From: Chloropicon primus
Taxonomy: Eukaryota > Chlorophyta > Chloropicophyceae > Chloropicales > Chloropicaceae
Length of the DNA: 64,000 nucleotides
Reading direction: 5' to 3'
Assembly: GCA_023205875.1 (NCBI GenBank)
Contig: CP060754.1
Location: 124,001-188,000 of the forward strand
The translations under genes were made by a program, and so were the position numbers. Positions within the stretch are counted from its first letter, which is position 1; every line of letters starts with the position of its first letter. This document shows positions 30,458-37,585 of the stretch, one piece after another. The notes beneath the pieces are model-generated. The model worked only from the letters and a program-made list of their open reading frames with translations. It made no database searches and had not been told where the DNA came from.

Positions 30458-31924
30458 ATGGGGAGGGAGAGTGCAAGGTATGACTACGTGGTGGTGGGAG
30501 GTGGGGTGGCGGGGACGTGCTGCGCGAGGTTGTTGTGCTGCAAGGCGCCCAAGGCGTCGGTGTGCCTCGTGTCTCCCACGGAGAGCTTGAAGACCGTCAA
30601 AGTGGTGAAGCGCGTTACGGACAATCTCGACGAGCTCACTGTGATCGAGCAGCCCGTGGGGTCGTTCAACGACGCGAACCTGGAGTTCGCCAAGGACTAC
30701 GTCGAGAGCATCGACCCGGAGGAGAAGACCTTGGTGCTGGGCGGGGGCCGGAGGATCTCGTACGGGAAGCTCGCCGTGTGCACCGGTGCGAGCCCGAGGG
30801 TCCACCTGTCGGAGAGCCCCCGGCTGATCACGGTGAGGGACACGGACAGCGCCGAGTCCCTGAGGGAGGTGATATCCAGGTCGAACACGAGGCGGGTGGT
30901 GGTCGCGGGAAACGGCGCCATCGCCCTGGAGGTGATAAACAAGCTCAGCGGGGTCGAAGTGGTCTGGATCGTGAAGCATGACCACGTTGGAGACTCCCTT
31001 CTGGACGTGGACGTGGCCCTGCACTTGCTGGAGTCCTTCCAGAAGAGGAACAAGGGCACCTTGCGCGTGGACCAGAGCAGGGGGGGGGCGGAAGACCAGG
31101 GAGGGGGCGGGGGCGCGGCAGGAAAGATCAGGGAGGAGAGGTTCAGGACCCCGCCGGTGAAGCCCGACTTTGGCCACGCCCTCGGCCCCAAGTGGCACGA
31201 GGCCTTCCCCAAGTCCAAAGACGGCCGGGAGACGAGCTTGAGGGTGGTGTACAATAGGAAGCTCGTGGGTGTGGACGAGGGGACCGAGGGCGATTCCGAG
31301 GGGTGGCCAATCTCCGCCGTGCTTTCGGATGGGGAGAGAATTGGGGGCGACGTCATCATATCTTGCATCGGGGTCGTGCCAAACACGACGTGGCTTCCCA
31401 GAGATCGGTTTCAGATGGCGCCGGACGGCGGGCTCAGCGTGAGCGCCAGGCTGGAAACCAGCGTGAAGGACGTCTACGCCGCCGGGGACGTCTGCACCCT
31501 CGACGAGGAGAACCTCGGCCCCCAGTTCTTTCAGATCAGGCTGTGGTCCCAGGCCAGGATGATGGCCGAGTTCGCGGCTCACTGCATGACTGACTCGAAG
31601 GAAGCGGAGTTCTTGGACCTCGGCTTCGACCTCTTCACCCACGTGACCCACTTCTTCGGCTCCAAGGTGATTTTGCTCGGCCTGTACGACGGGCAGCGCC
31701 TGGCGGGGGAGCCGGAGAAGGACAAGGTCCTCTACACCCGAGAGACCGAGGACACCTTCGTCAGGGTGCTGCTCCTGAGGGGAAGGATGCAGGGCGCCGT
31801 GCTCGTGGGGGAGACCGACCTCGAAGAGGTCTTCGAGAATCTCATCCTCGGTGGAATAGACTTGTCCAGGTTCGGTCCCGAAATGCTCGACCCCGAGAAC
31901 GACATCGAGGACTTCTTTGATTAA
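30458..31924 (+). CDS. PYROXD1: PYROXD1-type FAD/NAD(P) oxidoreductase
   Basis: Class I pyridine nucleotide-disulfide oxidoreductase-like protein. In animals PYROXD1 protects the RTCB tRNA-ligase complex from oxidation. 488 residues. The FAD motif YDYVVVGGGVAGTCCARLL is at the start and the NAD(P) motif RRVVVAGNGAIALEVINKL near residue 150. VWIVKHDHVGDSLLDVDVA is a PYROXD1-like segment. The second FAD motif is VKDVYAAGDVC. There is no CxxxxC redox pair, as expected for PYROXD1. A Gly-rich insert near residue 210 (GGGAEDQGGGGGAAG) is not typical. Start chosen at the first ATG in frame. Confidence 0.88.
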   Translation: MGRESARYDYVVVGGGVAGTCCARLLCCKAPKASVCLVSPTESLKTVKVVKRVTDNLDELTVIEQPVGSFNDANLEFAKDYVESIDPEEKTLVLGGGRRISYGKLAVCTGASPRVHLSESPRLITVRDTDSAESLREVISRSNTRRVVVAGNGAIALEVINKLSGVEVVWIVKHDHVGDSLLDVDVALHLLESFQKRNKGTLRVDQSRGGAEDQGGGGGAAGKIREERFRTPPVKPDFGHALGPKWHEAFPKSKDGRETSLRVVYNRKLVGVDEGTEGDSEGWPISAVLSDGERIGGDVIISCIGVVPNTTWLPRDRFQMAPDGGLSVSARLETSVKDVYAAGDVCTLDEENLGPQFFQIRLWSQARMMAEFAAHCMTDSKEAEFLDLGFDLFTHVTHFFGSKVILLGLYDGQRLAGEPEKDKVLYTRETEDTFVRVLLLRGRMQGAVLVGETDLEEVFENLILGGIDLSRFGPEMLDPENDIEDFFD

Positions 31925-32175
31925 GTTAAAGTAATAATAAACTAAGGGCCCCACGACCACCATCCATTCGTTCGTTGCGTGTTTGTCCAAAACCCAGCCC
32001 CTTATGGTGTTCAGACATCAGATCAAAAACAGCACACAGAAAAGTCACGAAAGGACGGTAGGGAAATCACAGTCAATACTGGAAGCACAGAGGCAAGTTC
32101 TCCTTTCCACTGAAAGAGAGAAACACGGAGAGAAACGAAGACCGGCCACAACTTACCTGTTAGTTTTCTGCAAAG
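31925..32175. other. Intergenic between PYROXD1 and the Fanzor element
   Basis: No coding frame supported. On the minus strand GTAAGT (32156-32151) and TTTCAG (to 32110) could form a 47-nt intron in a Fanzor-side transcript, but there is nothing else to support it. The left boundary of the mobile element must lie in or near this stretch. Confidence 0.4.
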
Positions 32176-32179
32176 GTCG

Positions 32180-32309
32180 TTTCACCGAGTTTGTAAGTTT
32201 CTCGGCAGGGTAATTCAGCCCTACCACGACCATTCCACCGTACATGAACGAACACTTCCGCCCACGCACGGCAGCCCGTACTAACAAACGTATGTGCAAC
32301 CCTGAGGAG
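32180..32309 (-). ncRNA. Candidate Fanzor guide RNA (omega/fRNA) region
   Basis: Directly after the Fanzor stop codon on the same strand. Two adjoining hairpins can be drawn. One pairs 32219-32223 with 32206-32210 around an 8-nt loop. The next pairs 32205-32201 with 32189-32185 (CCGAG/CTCGG) around an 11-nt loop. TnpB and Fanzor guide RNAs are known to start in the 3' part of the nuclease gene and run to the element end, and to have this kind of stacked hairpin. Extent and activity are inference. Confidence 0.45.
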
Positions 32310-34481
32310 TTACACACTTTTTGGTTGACGCAAGTGCTTCAGGAGGACGTTGCGTGCCCCGTTCACATCCCGACCGCACTTGAAGCCACACTTCTGGCAC
32401 TTGTACACCTCTGCTCCACCCAGGTTGTCCTTGATGTGTCCGCACTTGCCACAGGTCTTGGAGGTGTACTCCTCCGTCACGATCGCCAGCTCACTGCCGT
32501 GCAAGAGCACCTTGGAAGCCAAGAACGTTCTGAACGCATAGTGCCTCAACGTCAAGAGCGTGCGAGCCGTCTTCTTCCTGATCACTCGGCGTCTCCCGTT
32601 GTTGTTCTTCTTCACCATGTCTTGGGACTTGAACTCCGGGAGGAGGATTGTGTCGAACCTCCTGCATAGATCGTTGGCTACCTTTTTGTGAAGCTCGTTC
32701 GTCAGACCTCGAAGTTTCTCCATGCAGGCGTATTGCTGTCTCTTCAAGTCGCGGCGGTCGAGGTAAGGGAGCTTCACCTTTGGGTCTTTGCGCTCGGAAA
32801 TGATCTCATCAATCCTCCAGCAGAGGTTGAACAGCCTCGCGAAGCCTCGCTCGCCCTTGGCATACTCCCCGACGCCTTCTTGCGGCGAGTACGACGTCTG
32901 AAAGGTCCTGACTCCCGGATCCAGGGCGACAACCTTCCGCTTGTTCTCAGGCTTCAGGGGTGGCAGGCGATCCCATGGCGTCGCGATGGGAATGTGCATG
33001 TGGAACTGCCCAAGGCGATTTCTTGTGATCTTCACGGCACCCTCGATCTTGCCCCCGGGGATCTCCTCCGTCAAGTACAGGGGCCCGCCGGCCATCTTCT
33101 TCTTGAACACCTCCAGCTTGGTCCACTTGCGTCGTTTGTTGTGCTTGGTGTCATCCTTGTGCCTCGTGTTTGGCCTTTCGATCGTCTCCACGTTCTTTAA
33201 CTCTCTTGCATCAATTTCAATGGTCCAAGAGCTCGGTTGCTGACGTTGACGATACTTGAGAACGAAGCGGTGCCCCTTCTCCTCGCCGCGCTCCTTCATC
33301 GCTTCCTGCTTCGCGATGTTCGAATCCCATGCCTTGATGAGACTTCGCACGGCAGCTTGTCTGATGGCACAGGGGGTATCCTTCAGCCAAGGATGCTTCT
33401 GATTTACAAAGGCCCCGCTAACGTAGTCCCGGTCCTTGCCCACTTGGATGCGAAAAGCTCTGCCTCCAATTTGGCTCTCGAGTCTCTTCTCTCTGGCCGC
33501 GAAAAGCTCTGCCTCCTGTTTTGTCCATGGCCGTGGAGAGCATTGGATTTCTTTCAGCTCTTTCTCCAGGCCCTCAAAGACCTCAGGGCCTCGAGGTTTG
33601 GCCGTCACAAATCTGTCCAGCAGGACGGTCCAAACCAGCGGAAAACGCTCCTTCTTGACCGCCTCCAAACACTTGTTGTATGTGAAACGCGCAGCTCCCA
33701 TCCAGTTGCAAAGGCACTTCGCCTGCTCAGGGTTCAAGCGCATCCTCAGCTTCCTCGTCCGTATCACCGTTCGCTCCGACAATAGCTTGGAGGTCTTCAG
33801 TTTCTGCCCCCTCTTCCTTTTGGCGGGCGACTGCAATGCCTCGACGGATACCACAGAATCTTCTGGAAGGTTCAAGCACGACCTCCATCCCGTCTTCGGA
33901 CACTTTACCTCTTCAAGTTCTCTCTTGATCGATGAGAACCAGGTCTTCTTCACGCTGTCGTCCGCCAAGCCACCCGGCTGCTTCCCTGCTTTCTTCCCCC
34001 TCTTGTTCTTCTTCTTCTTACCCTTCTTCTTGTTCTTCTTCTTGCCCTTCTTGCGAGGCTTCTTGCGAGGCTTGCCTGACGAGCTCGAACTCTCACCCGC
34101 AGAGGAAGCCGCCTCCGGCGGCTTCCCCTTCCGCTTCCCCCCCCGCTTCTTGCGAGGCGTGCTCGAACCCTCCTCGAAAGCAGAGGCGGGGTCGTCCAGC
34201 GGCTTCTCCTTCCGCTTCCGCCCCCGCTTCTTGCGAGGCGTGCTCGAACCCTCACCCGCAGAGGCGGGGTCGTCCGCGATAGGAAGCAGGCACAACGAGT
34301 AGAGCAACTGCAAGCCCTGATTCCAGAACCGACGTAACGGCCGCTCCGTCGTCGGAGACTCCTGCCCCGACTTCGAAGCGCCCTGAGCATGACTCTCGCC
34401 AGAGTGCGACCTCCTTGTGGAACTCGTCGAGCCACTCCCCTGCTTCTCCTTTTTCTTACGGCGCTTCCCTGATCGCGCCAT
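32310..34481 (-). CDS. Fanzor (eukaryotic TnpB-like) RNA-guided nuclease, apparently intact
   Basis: OrfB/TnpB-family RuvC nuclease with an OrfB zinc ribbon. Fanzor proteins cut DNA guided by an RNA made from the element itself. The ATG at 34481 gives 723 residues without interruption. The N-terminal 230 residues are Lys/Arg/Ser-rich with two to three copies of a repeat containing GSSTPRKKRG, good nuclear-localisation candidates absent from bacterial TnpB. A TnpB helix-turn-helix part follows (RLNPEQAKCLCNWMGAARFT). The RuvC triad is complete: Asp521 in VVALDPGVRTF, Glu616 in ILLPEFKSQDM and Asp705 in CGRDVNGARN. Four zinc Cys (677, 680, 695, 698) lie in the ribbon. YTSKTCGKCG and the short tail resemble the Fanzor2/IS607-type branch. 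Confidence 0.93.
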   Translation of the reverse strand: MARSGKRRKKKEKQGSGSTSSTRRSHSGESHAQGASKSGQESPTTERPLRRFWNQGLQLLYSLCLLPIADDPASAGEGSSTPRKKRGRKRKEKPLDDPASAFEEGSSTPRKKRGGKRKGKPPEAASSAGESSSSSGKPRKKPRKKGKKKNKKKGKKKKNKRGKKAGKQPGGLADDSVKKTWFSSIKRELEEVKCPKTGWRSCLNLPEDSVVSVEALQSPAKRKRGQKLKTSKLLSERTVIRTRKLRMRLNPEQAKCLCNWMGAARFTYNKCLEAVKKERFPLVWTVLLDRFVTAKPRGPEVFEGLEKELKEIQCSPRPWTKQEAELFAAREKRLESQIGGRAFRIQVGKDRDYVSGAFVNQKHPWLKDTPCAIRQAAVRSLIKAWDSNIAKQEAMKERGEEKGHRFVLKYRQRQQPSSWTIEIDARELKNVETIERPNTRHKDDTKHNKRRKWTKLEVFKKKMAGGPLYLTEEIPGGKIEGAVKITRNRLGQFHMHIPIATPWDRLPPLKPENKRKVVALDPGVRTFQTSYSPQEGVGEYAKGERGFARLFNLCWRIDEIISERKDPKVKLPYLDRRDLKRQQYACMEKLRGLTNELHKKVANDLCRRFDTILLPEFKSQDMVKKNNNGRRRVIRKKTARTLLTLRHYAFRTFLASKVLLHGSELAIVTEEYTSKTCGKCGHIKDNLGGAEVYKCQKCGFKCGRDVNGARNVLLKHLRQPKSV
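34185..34260. repeat. Tandem repeat in the Fanzor N-terminal coding region
   Basis: A unit of about 75-80 bp with CTTGCGAGGCGTGCTCGAACC recurring in shorter form occurs twice (about 34120-34200 and 34200-34265), with a degenerate third copy toward 34060. It encodes the basic segments with DDPASA...GSSTPRKKRG. Confidence 0.7.
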
Positions 34482-34698
34482 GACTGCTAGGGTTTCACTC
34501 GGCGTCCTCCTCCCTTCCTCTCGCGAGGTAAGATTTTTTACCAGTGCCTTGCCCAGCAAGTGAGAACACGAGCAAACATTTTGTGGGTTGTCCTTTGGGT
34601 GTGACCAAACTGGTATACACTGGAATCCCACCAACAGGGGAAAACCTCCAACACCGAAACGAAAAATGGGGGGAGGAAAAGATTAGACGAAGGAGGGA

Positions 34699-35277
34699 AT
34701 GATGATTGCTGCTGCTCGTTTGGGTGTCAGGTCTGTGGGGGGAAGAGGAAGAGGGCTCTTACTCACGACGAGGTCAAGGTCGGTTGGTAGAAGTGCGGCA
34801 ATGGCGGGGGGAGACTCGTTGTACAAGTACTCCGCCTTGGACATCGACGGCAAGGAGACAAAGTTGTCGAAGTTCGAGGGGAAGGTGAGCCTTGTTGTTA
34901 ACGTGGCGTCCTTCTGAGGCTCGACGAAGCAGTACGCAGGTCTCCAGAAGCTTTATGAAAAGTATGAGGACGACTTCGTAGTGCTCGCCTTCCCTTGCAA
35001 TCAATTTGGCAAGCAGGAGCCTGGAAGCGAAGCGGAGATAAAGGCTTTCGTGGCGGACAAGTACGGGGTGACGTTTCCTATGTTCTCGAAGATCGACGTC
35101 AAGGGCCCTGAGGCCCACCCGATCTACAAGTTCTTGCAGGCGAACGAGTCTGACGACGTGGGCTGGAACTTCTTCAAGTTTCTCGTCAACAAGGAGGGCG
35201 AGGTCGTCGGGAAGAGACACTCCAACAGAGTTACTCCCGAGGACCTGGACGACGATATTGCTGCCCTCGTGGGCTAA
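34699..35277 (+). CDS. GPX: Selenocysteine glutathione peroxidase, left copy (TGA at 34915-34917 = Sec)
   Basis: Thiol peroxidase that reduces H2O2 and lipid peroxides. 192 residues with the TGA read as selenocysteine 73: the context VNVASF-U-GSTKQYAGL is the GPX active-site NVASxUG motif. Coding continues in the same frame for 119 codons. FPCNQFGKQEPG carries the catalytic Gln and WNFFKFL the catalytic Trp, so the tetrad is complete. The Arg-rich leader (about 40 residues, RSVGGRGRGLLLTTRSRSV) suggests plastid or mitochondrial targeting, and a second ATG at codon 36 could give a cytosolic form. A SECIS fold lies 75 nt after the stop. This is not a pseudogene. Its promoter is shared with the divergent Fanzor gene. 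Confidence 0.93.
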
Positions 35278-35344
35278 GCGCTTCCCGTCTTCCGAGCGAG
35301 CCTCCCTTGCGAGAGCAACCCGGTGCGGGGGCGGGACAGGGACA

Positions 35345-35396
35345 GAAGATCATGACCGGGGCACCTCAAATACGCATGGTGCTTTGTGATTACGAC
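35345..35396 (+). promoter_or_regulatory. SECIS element, left GPX copy
   Basis: Core from ATGA (35352-35355) to TGAT (35387-35390). GGGGCACC pairs with GGTGCTTT (including G-U pairs) below an apical loop containing AAA. The quartet ATGA/TGAT and the unpaired As are the diagnostic eukaryotic SECIS features. The open apical loop is form 1. Confidence 0.85.
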
Positions 35397-35507
35397 ACGC
35401 ATGAAAAATGCTAGCTTTTAACCTTTCCGCCCTTGTAAACGGAGTTTTTTTTGTTTTGTTGTTGTTTTACACGAAAACACGAGAACCAAAAAAATCGCTC
35501 AAGCAAT

Positions 35508-35586
35508 CACGTTCCCCCTCCCCCTCCGCCCATGGGAGTACTTGGAAGACACCATGGTCCGGTCCGGTCGCACTCTCGTTCCCCCC
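35508..35586 (-). repeat. Reverse-oriented fragment of the GPX3 5' coding region
   Basis: About 75 bp nearly identical to the reverse complement of 39548-39623, with a 4-nt length difference near 35561. In GPX3 this sequence covers the start codon and first 16 codons; here it is noncoding and adjoins the inner edge of the left arm. Confidence 0.88.
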
Positions 35587-35685
35587 TCTTGTTCCTCGGG
35601 GGTAAAATTGAATGGAGTCGAATCACGATAACGGACAAACGAGAGAGAGACGCAGACGCCAAGGAGACAAGGAGACAAGAGCACC

Positions 35686-36261
35686 ATGACTGAAGAGGAA
35701 GAGCAGGTTTCCCCTGTTTCGCCCGCGGAGTCGCCCGTCGTGGTGGAGTCCGAGGAGGTGCAGGAGGTGGTGGCACCACCAGAGCCGCTTCAGGAAGTCG
35801 AGCCCGAGCCGTTACCAGAGCCCGAGGTTTCGGAGGTTTTATCGAGCTCGAGGGCCGAGATGGAGAGAGCTTCCGCTGAAAAGAAGAGGCTGTCCATCCA
35901 AGGTGAGTCCCGGGCCTCACTCGAACGTTAAGGAGAGCCTCCCAAGCTGAGCCTCGTTCTTTTTCTTTCTCTCGCACACGCACGCACGACGACGACGACG
36001 ACGACAACACACAAAGCGGGACAGAGGGAGCTCGAGAAGATAAGAAAGGAGCTCGACGAGAAGGCTGCCGCGAAGAGGGATGCAGTGCGCGAGGCGAGCC
36101 AGAGAAGCGAGCAGAACAACATCGCCGACATGGCTCCCACGGCCACGAGGACCAAAGAGGAGTCGTGGGGTTTGGTCTGCGACTTGGTGGATTTCAAGAG
36201 GGACACGAAGGCGGACATGTCGGTGATGAGGGCCGTGCTCCTTCAGCTCAAGCACGGCTGA
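35686..36261 (+). CDS. Clathrin light chain-like protein
   Basis: Two exons, 35686-35902 and 36017-36261, around a 114-nt GTGAGT...AAAG intron that holds an ACG repeat. 153 residues. An acidic, Pro/Val/Glu-rich N-terminal half (PVVVESEEVQEVVAPPEPLQ) leads into a coiled coil (ERASAEKKRLSIQAGQRELE) and the C-terminal segment WGLVCDLVDFKRDTKADMSV followed by MRAVLLQLKHG. This acidic head, heavy-chain-binding coiled coil and end with a M-R-x-(V/I)-L-x-x-L-K motif fit clathrin light chains. It is shorter than most. Identification is moderate. Confidence 0.65.
35985..36006 (+). repeat. ACG trinucleotide repeat in intron
   Basis: Seven or so ACG units inside the intron of the clathrin-light-chain-like gene, close to its 3' splice site. 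Confidence 0.85.
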
Positions 36262-36328
36262 GACTTCTCGCCGAAGAAGTCGGCTGGGTTTTTCAACTCT
36301 TAACTCTTTCGTAAAGGTTTCGTTTCAG

Positions 36329-37397
36329 TTACATCGTGCCCGCTCCCCGCCACGCCGAGTTCTTCTTGAAGTCCGCCATGGTCTCTTCCACCATTTTGCT
36401 CACGCCGCTGGTCTCTCCGATGATCCCGTCGATCAAACCGAGCTCCAGGGCCTGCTCGGGTCCCAGAAACTTCTCCCTGTCGGTCTCCATCTCGATCTCC
36501 TCCACCGTCTTGCCGGTGTACTTGGAGAAAAGCTCGTTGGAGAACTTCATTTGCCTGTTCAGCTCCGCCGCGGTGATGTTGACCTCAACGAAGGAGCCCA
36601 TGGCGCCGCCCATCGGCTGCACCATCATGATGCGGGCATTCGGCATGGAATACCTCTTGCCCTTGTCGCCCGCCGCAAGGACGAGCGTGGAGTTGTGGGC
36701 CACGGAACCAAACGCTATCGTGGATATCGGCGACTTCATGGTGTTCATAACGTCAATGATCCCGGCGACATTATAGATGCTCCCTCCCGGGCTGTTCATG
36801 TAGAGTTTGATCTCCTGGGTGCTGTCCGTCTGCTCCAAAGCCATCAAGGAGCCCACAATCTGAGTAGTCGCCTGCGGGGTGGCGAAAGGGAAGACCCGGG
36901 GGGAGAAGAGAAGAGGTTTTAGGAAGGTTAGACGGGTGTTCAGGTTCGCTGGTCTCTTGCCGCCTGCGGGAGGCTTCTGCGGGGACTCGATCCGCCCTGC
37001 CGCACTTACGTCGTCGTTGAGGTAACCCGAAACAAACAAGATGCGGTTTTGGAGAAGGTACGTCATCATGTCCGTTGCCTGCGTTTCGCCGACCCGACCC
37101 GCCAAAAGCACACACGAAAAGAAAAATAGAGCCGCAGGTCAGAGTCTCCAGAGTCCCCTCTTCGCTCCCCGGGAGAGCGATCCTCACCTCATGCTCCCCG
37201 ATTTGGATAACCGGCTGTATCACGGGCCCCGCTGCAGCTACGACGGTTGTTTCAGCTTGAGCCTCCTTTCTTTGGTCCCTCGTCCTCCCCGCCTTGGGCC
37301 GCGAAGGTCCCTTCCTCTTGGAGGCATTCCCCACCGCCGCATCCCCTGCAGGCGCGAACCTCCCCCTCCTCACGTTCCTCGCTGCTACCCCCTTCAT
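36329..37397 (-). CDS. ClpP-like protein lacking the catalytic Ser and His (ClpR-type), plastid
   Basis: Three exons: 37397-37188, 37078-37010 and 36871-36329. Introns of 109 and 138 nt (GTGAGG...GCAG, GTAAGT...GCAG) are both phase 0; product 273 residues. A basic leader of about 45 residues fits a transit peptide. The ClpP fold is clear: LQNRILFVSGYLNDD, LYMNSPGGSIYNVAGIIDVM. Where active ClpP has GQAASMG, this has GSVAHNS, so the catalytic Ser is replaced by His152. In the MIHQPLGG segment the His is replaced by Val (MMVQPMGG, Val177). Loss of both is the hallmark of ClpR, the non-catalytic subunits of the plastid Clp core. A GA tract precedes the ATG. Confidence 0.88.
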
Positions 37398-37408
37398 CAC
37401 AGCAGTCC

Positions 37409-37410
37409 TC

Positions 37411-37436
<26 letters not shown>
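37409..37436 (-). repeat. GA microsatellite before ClpR-like gene
   Basis: CT repeat on the + strand, GA on the ClpR coding strand, 12 nt before its ATG. Confidence 0.9.
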
Positions 37437-37442
<6 letters not shown>

Positions 37443-37508
37443 CCGCAACCGAAGGGGAAGGAGATCGAAAAAGGATAAGAGACGTCCTCGCGCGCCCAGG
37501 GGTGGTGG

Positions 37509-37541
37509 GAGGAGTGGAGTGGAGTGGAGTGGAGTGGAGTA
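37509..37541 (+). repeat. GGAGT pentanucleotide repeat in cap methyltransferase promoter
   Basis: Five to six GGAGT units about 45 nt before the ATG at 37586. Confidence 0.9.
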
Positions 37542-37585
37542 GGTGTGTGGGTGTGGGTTGTGAATTGGTTGGAGGGAGGGGAGCG

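Larger units (their letters stand above)
31960..34653 (-). mobile_element. Fanzor-bearing transposon (boundaries not resolved)
   Basis: The nuclease gene, its downstream hairpins and flanks of 100-170 bp lie between two host genes, PYROXD1 and GPX. No transposase, serine recombinase or clear terminal inverted repeat was found, so the element is either non-autonomous or has imprecise ends, as IS200/IS605- and IS607-type elements do. The stated limits are the maximum set by the flanking PYROXD1 3' end and the start of the duplicated GPX arm. Confidence 0.5.
34654..35510 (+). repeat. Left arm of 857-bp inverted duplication (GPX cassette)
   Basis: Reverse complement of 38675-39531. Both arms are 857 bp, and wherever I compared them they agree base for base: upstream edge, coding frames, SECIS, TGTAA and inner edge. 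The cassette holds 45 bp of promoter, the whole GPX gene and its 3' UTR. Confidence 0.93.
35278..35685. other. 3' UTR of left GPX plus junction sequence
   Basis: Contains the SECIS, TGTAA at 35434-35438, the inner end of the inverted repeat (35510), and then a copy in reverse orientation of the start of GPX3 (about 35508-35586). The rest is leader of the clathrin-light-chain-like gene. Confidence 0.7.

Noticed and set aside
30203-31990. 595-codon minus-strand frame over PYROXD1
   Set aside because: Shadow frame; the real minus-strand gene here is the small Pkr1-like protein at 29928-30233.
32110-32156. Possible 47-nt intron downstream of Fanzor on the minus strand
   Set aside because: Splice-site consensus alone; shorter than the other introns here and with no coding frame around it, so not annotated as a feature.
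32310-34481. Fanzor gene as bacterial contamination
   Set aside because: It lies between spliced or plastid-related nuclear genes, has a eukaryote-style basic extension, and codon use looks like its neighbours.
34915-34917. TGA in GPX as a disabling stop (pseudogene)
   Set aside because: It is at the selenocysteine position, coding continues in frame with conserved motifs, a SECIS follows, and the same holds independently in GPX3.
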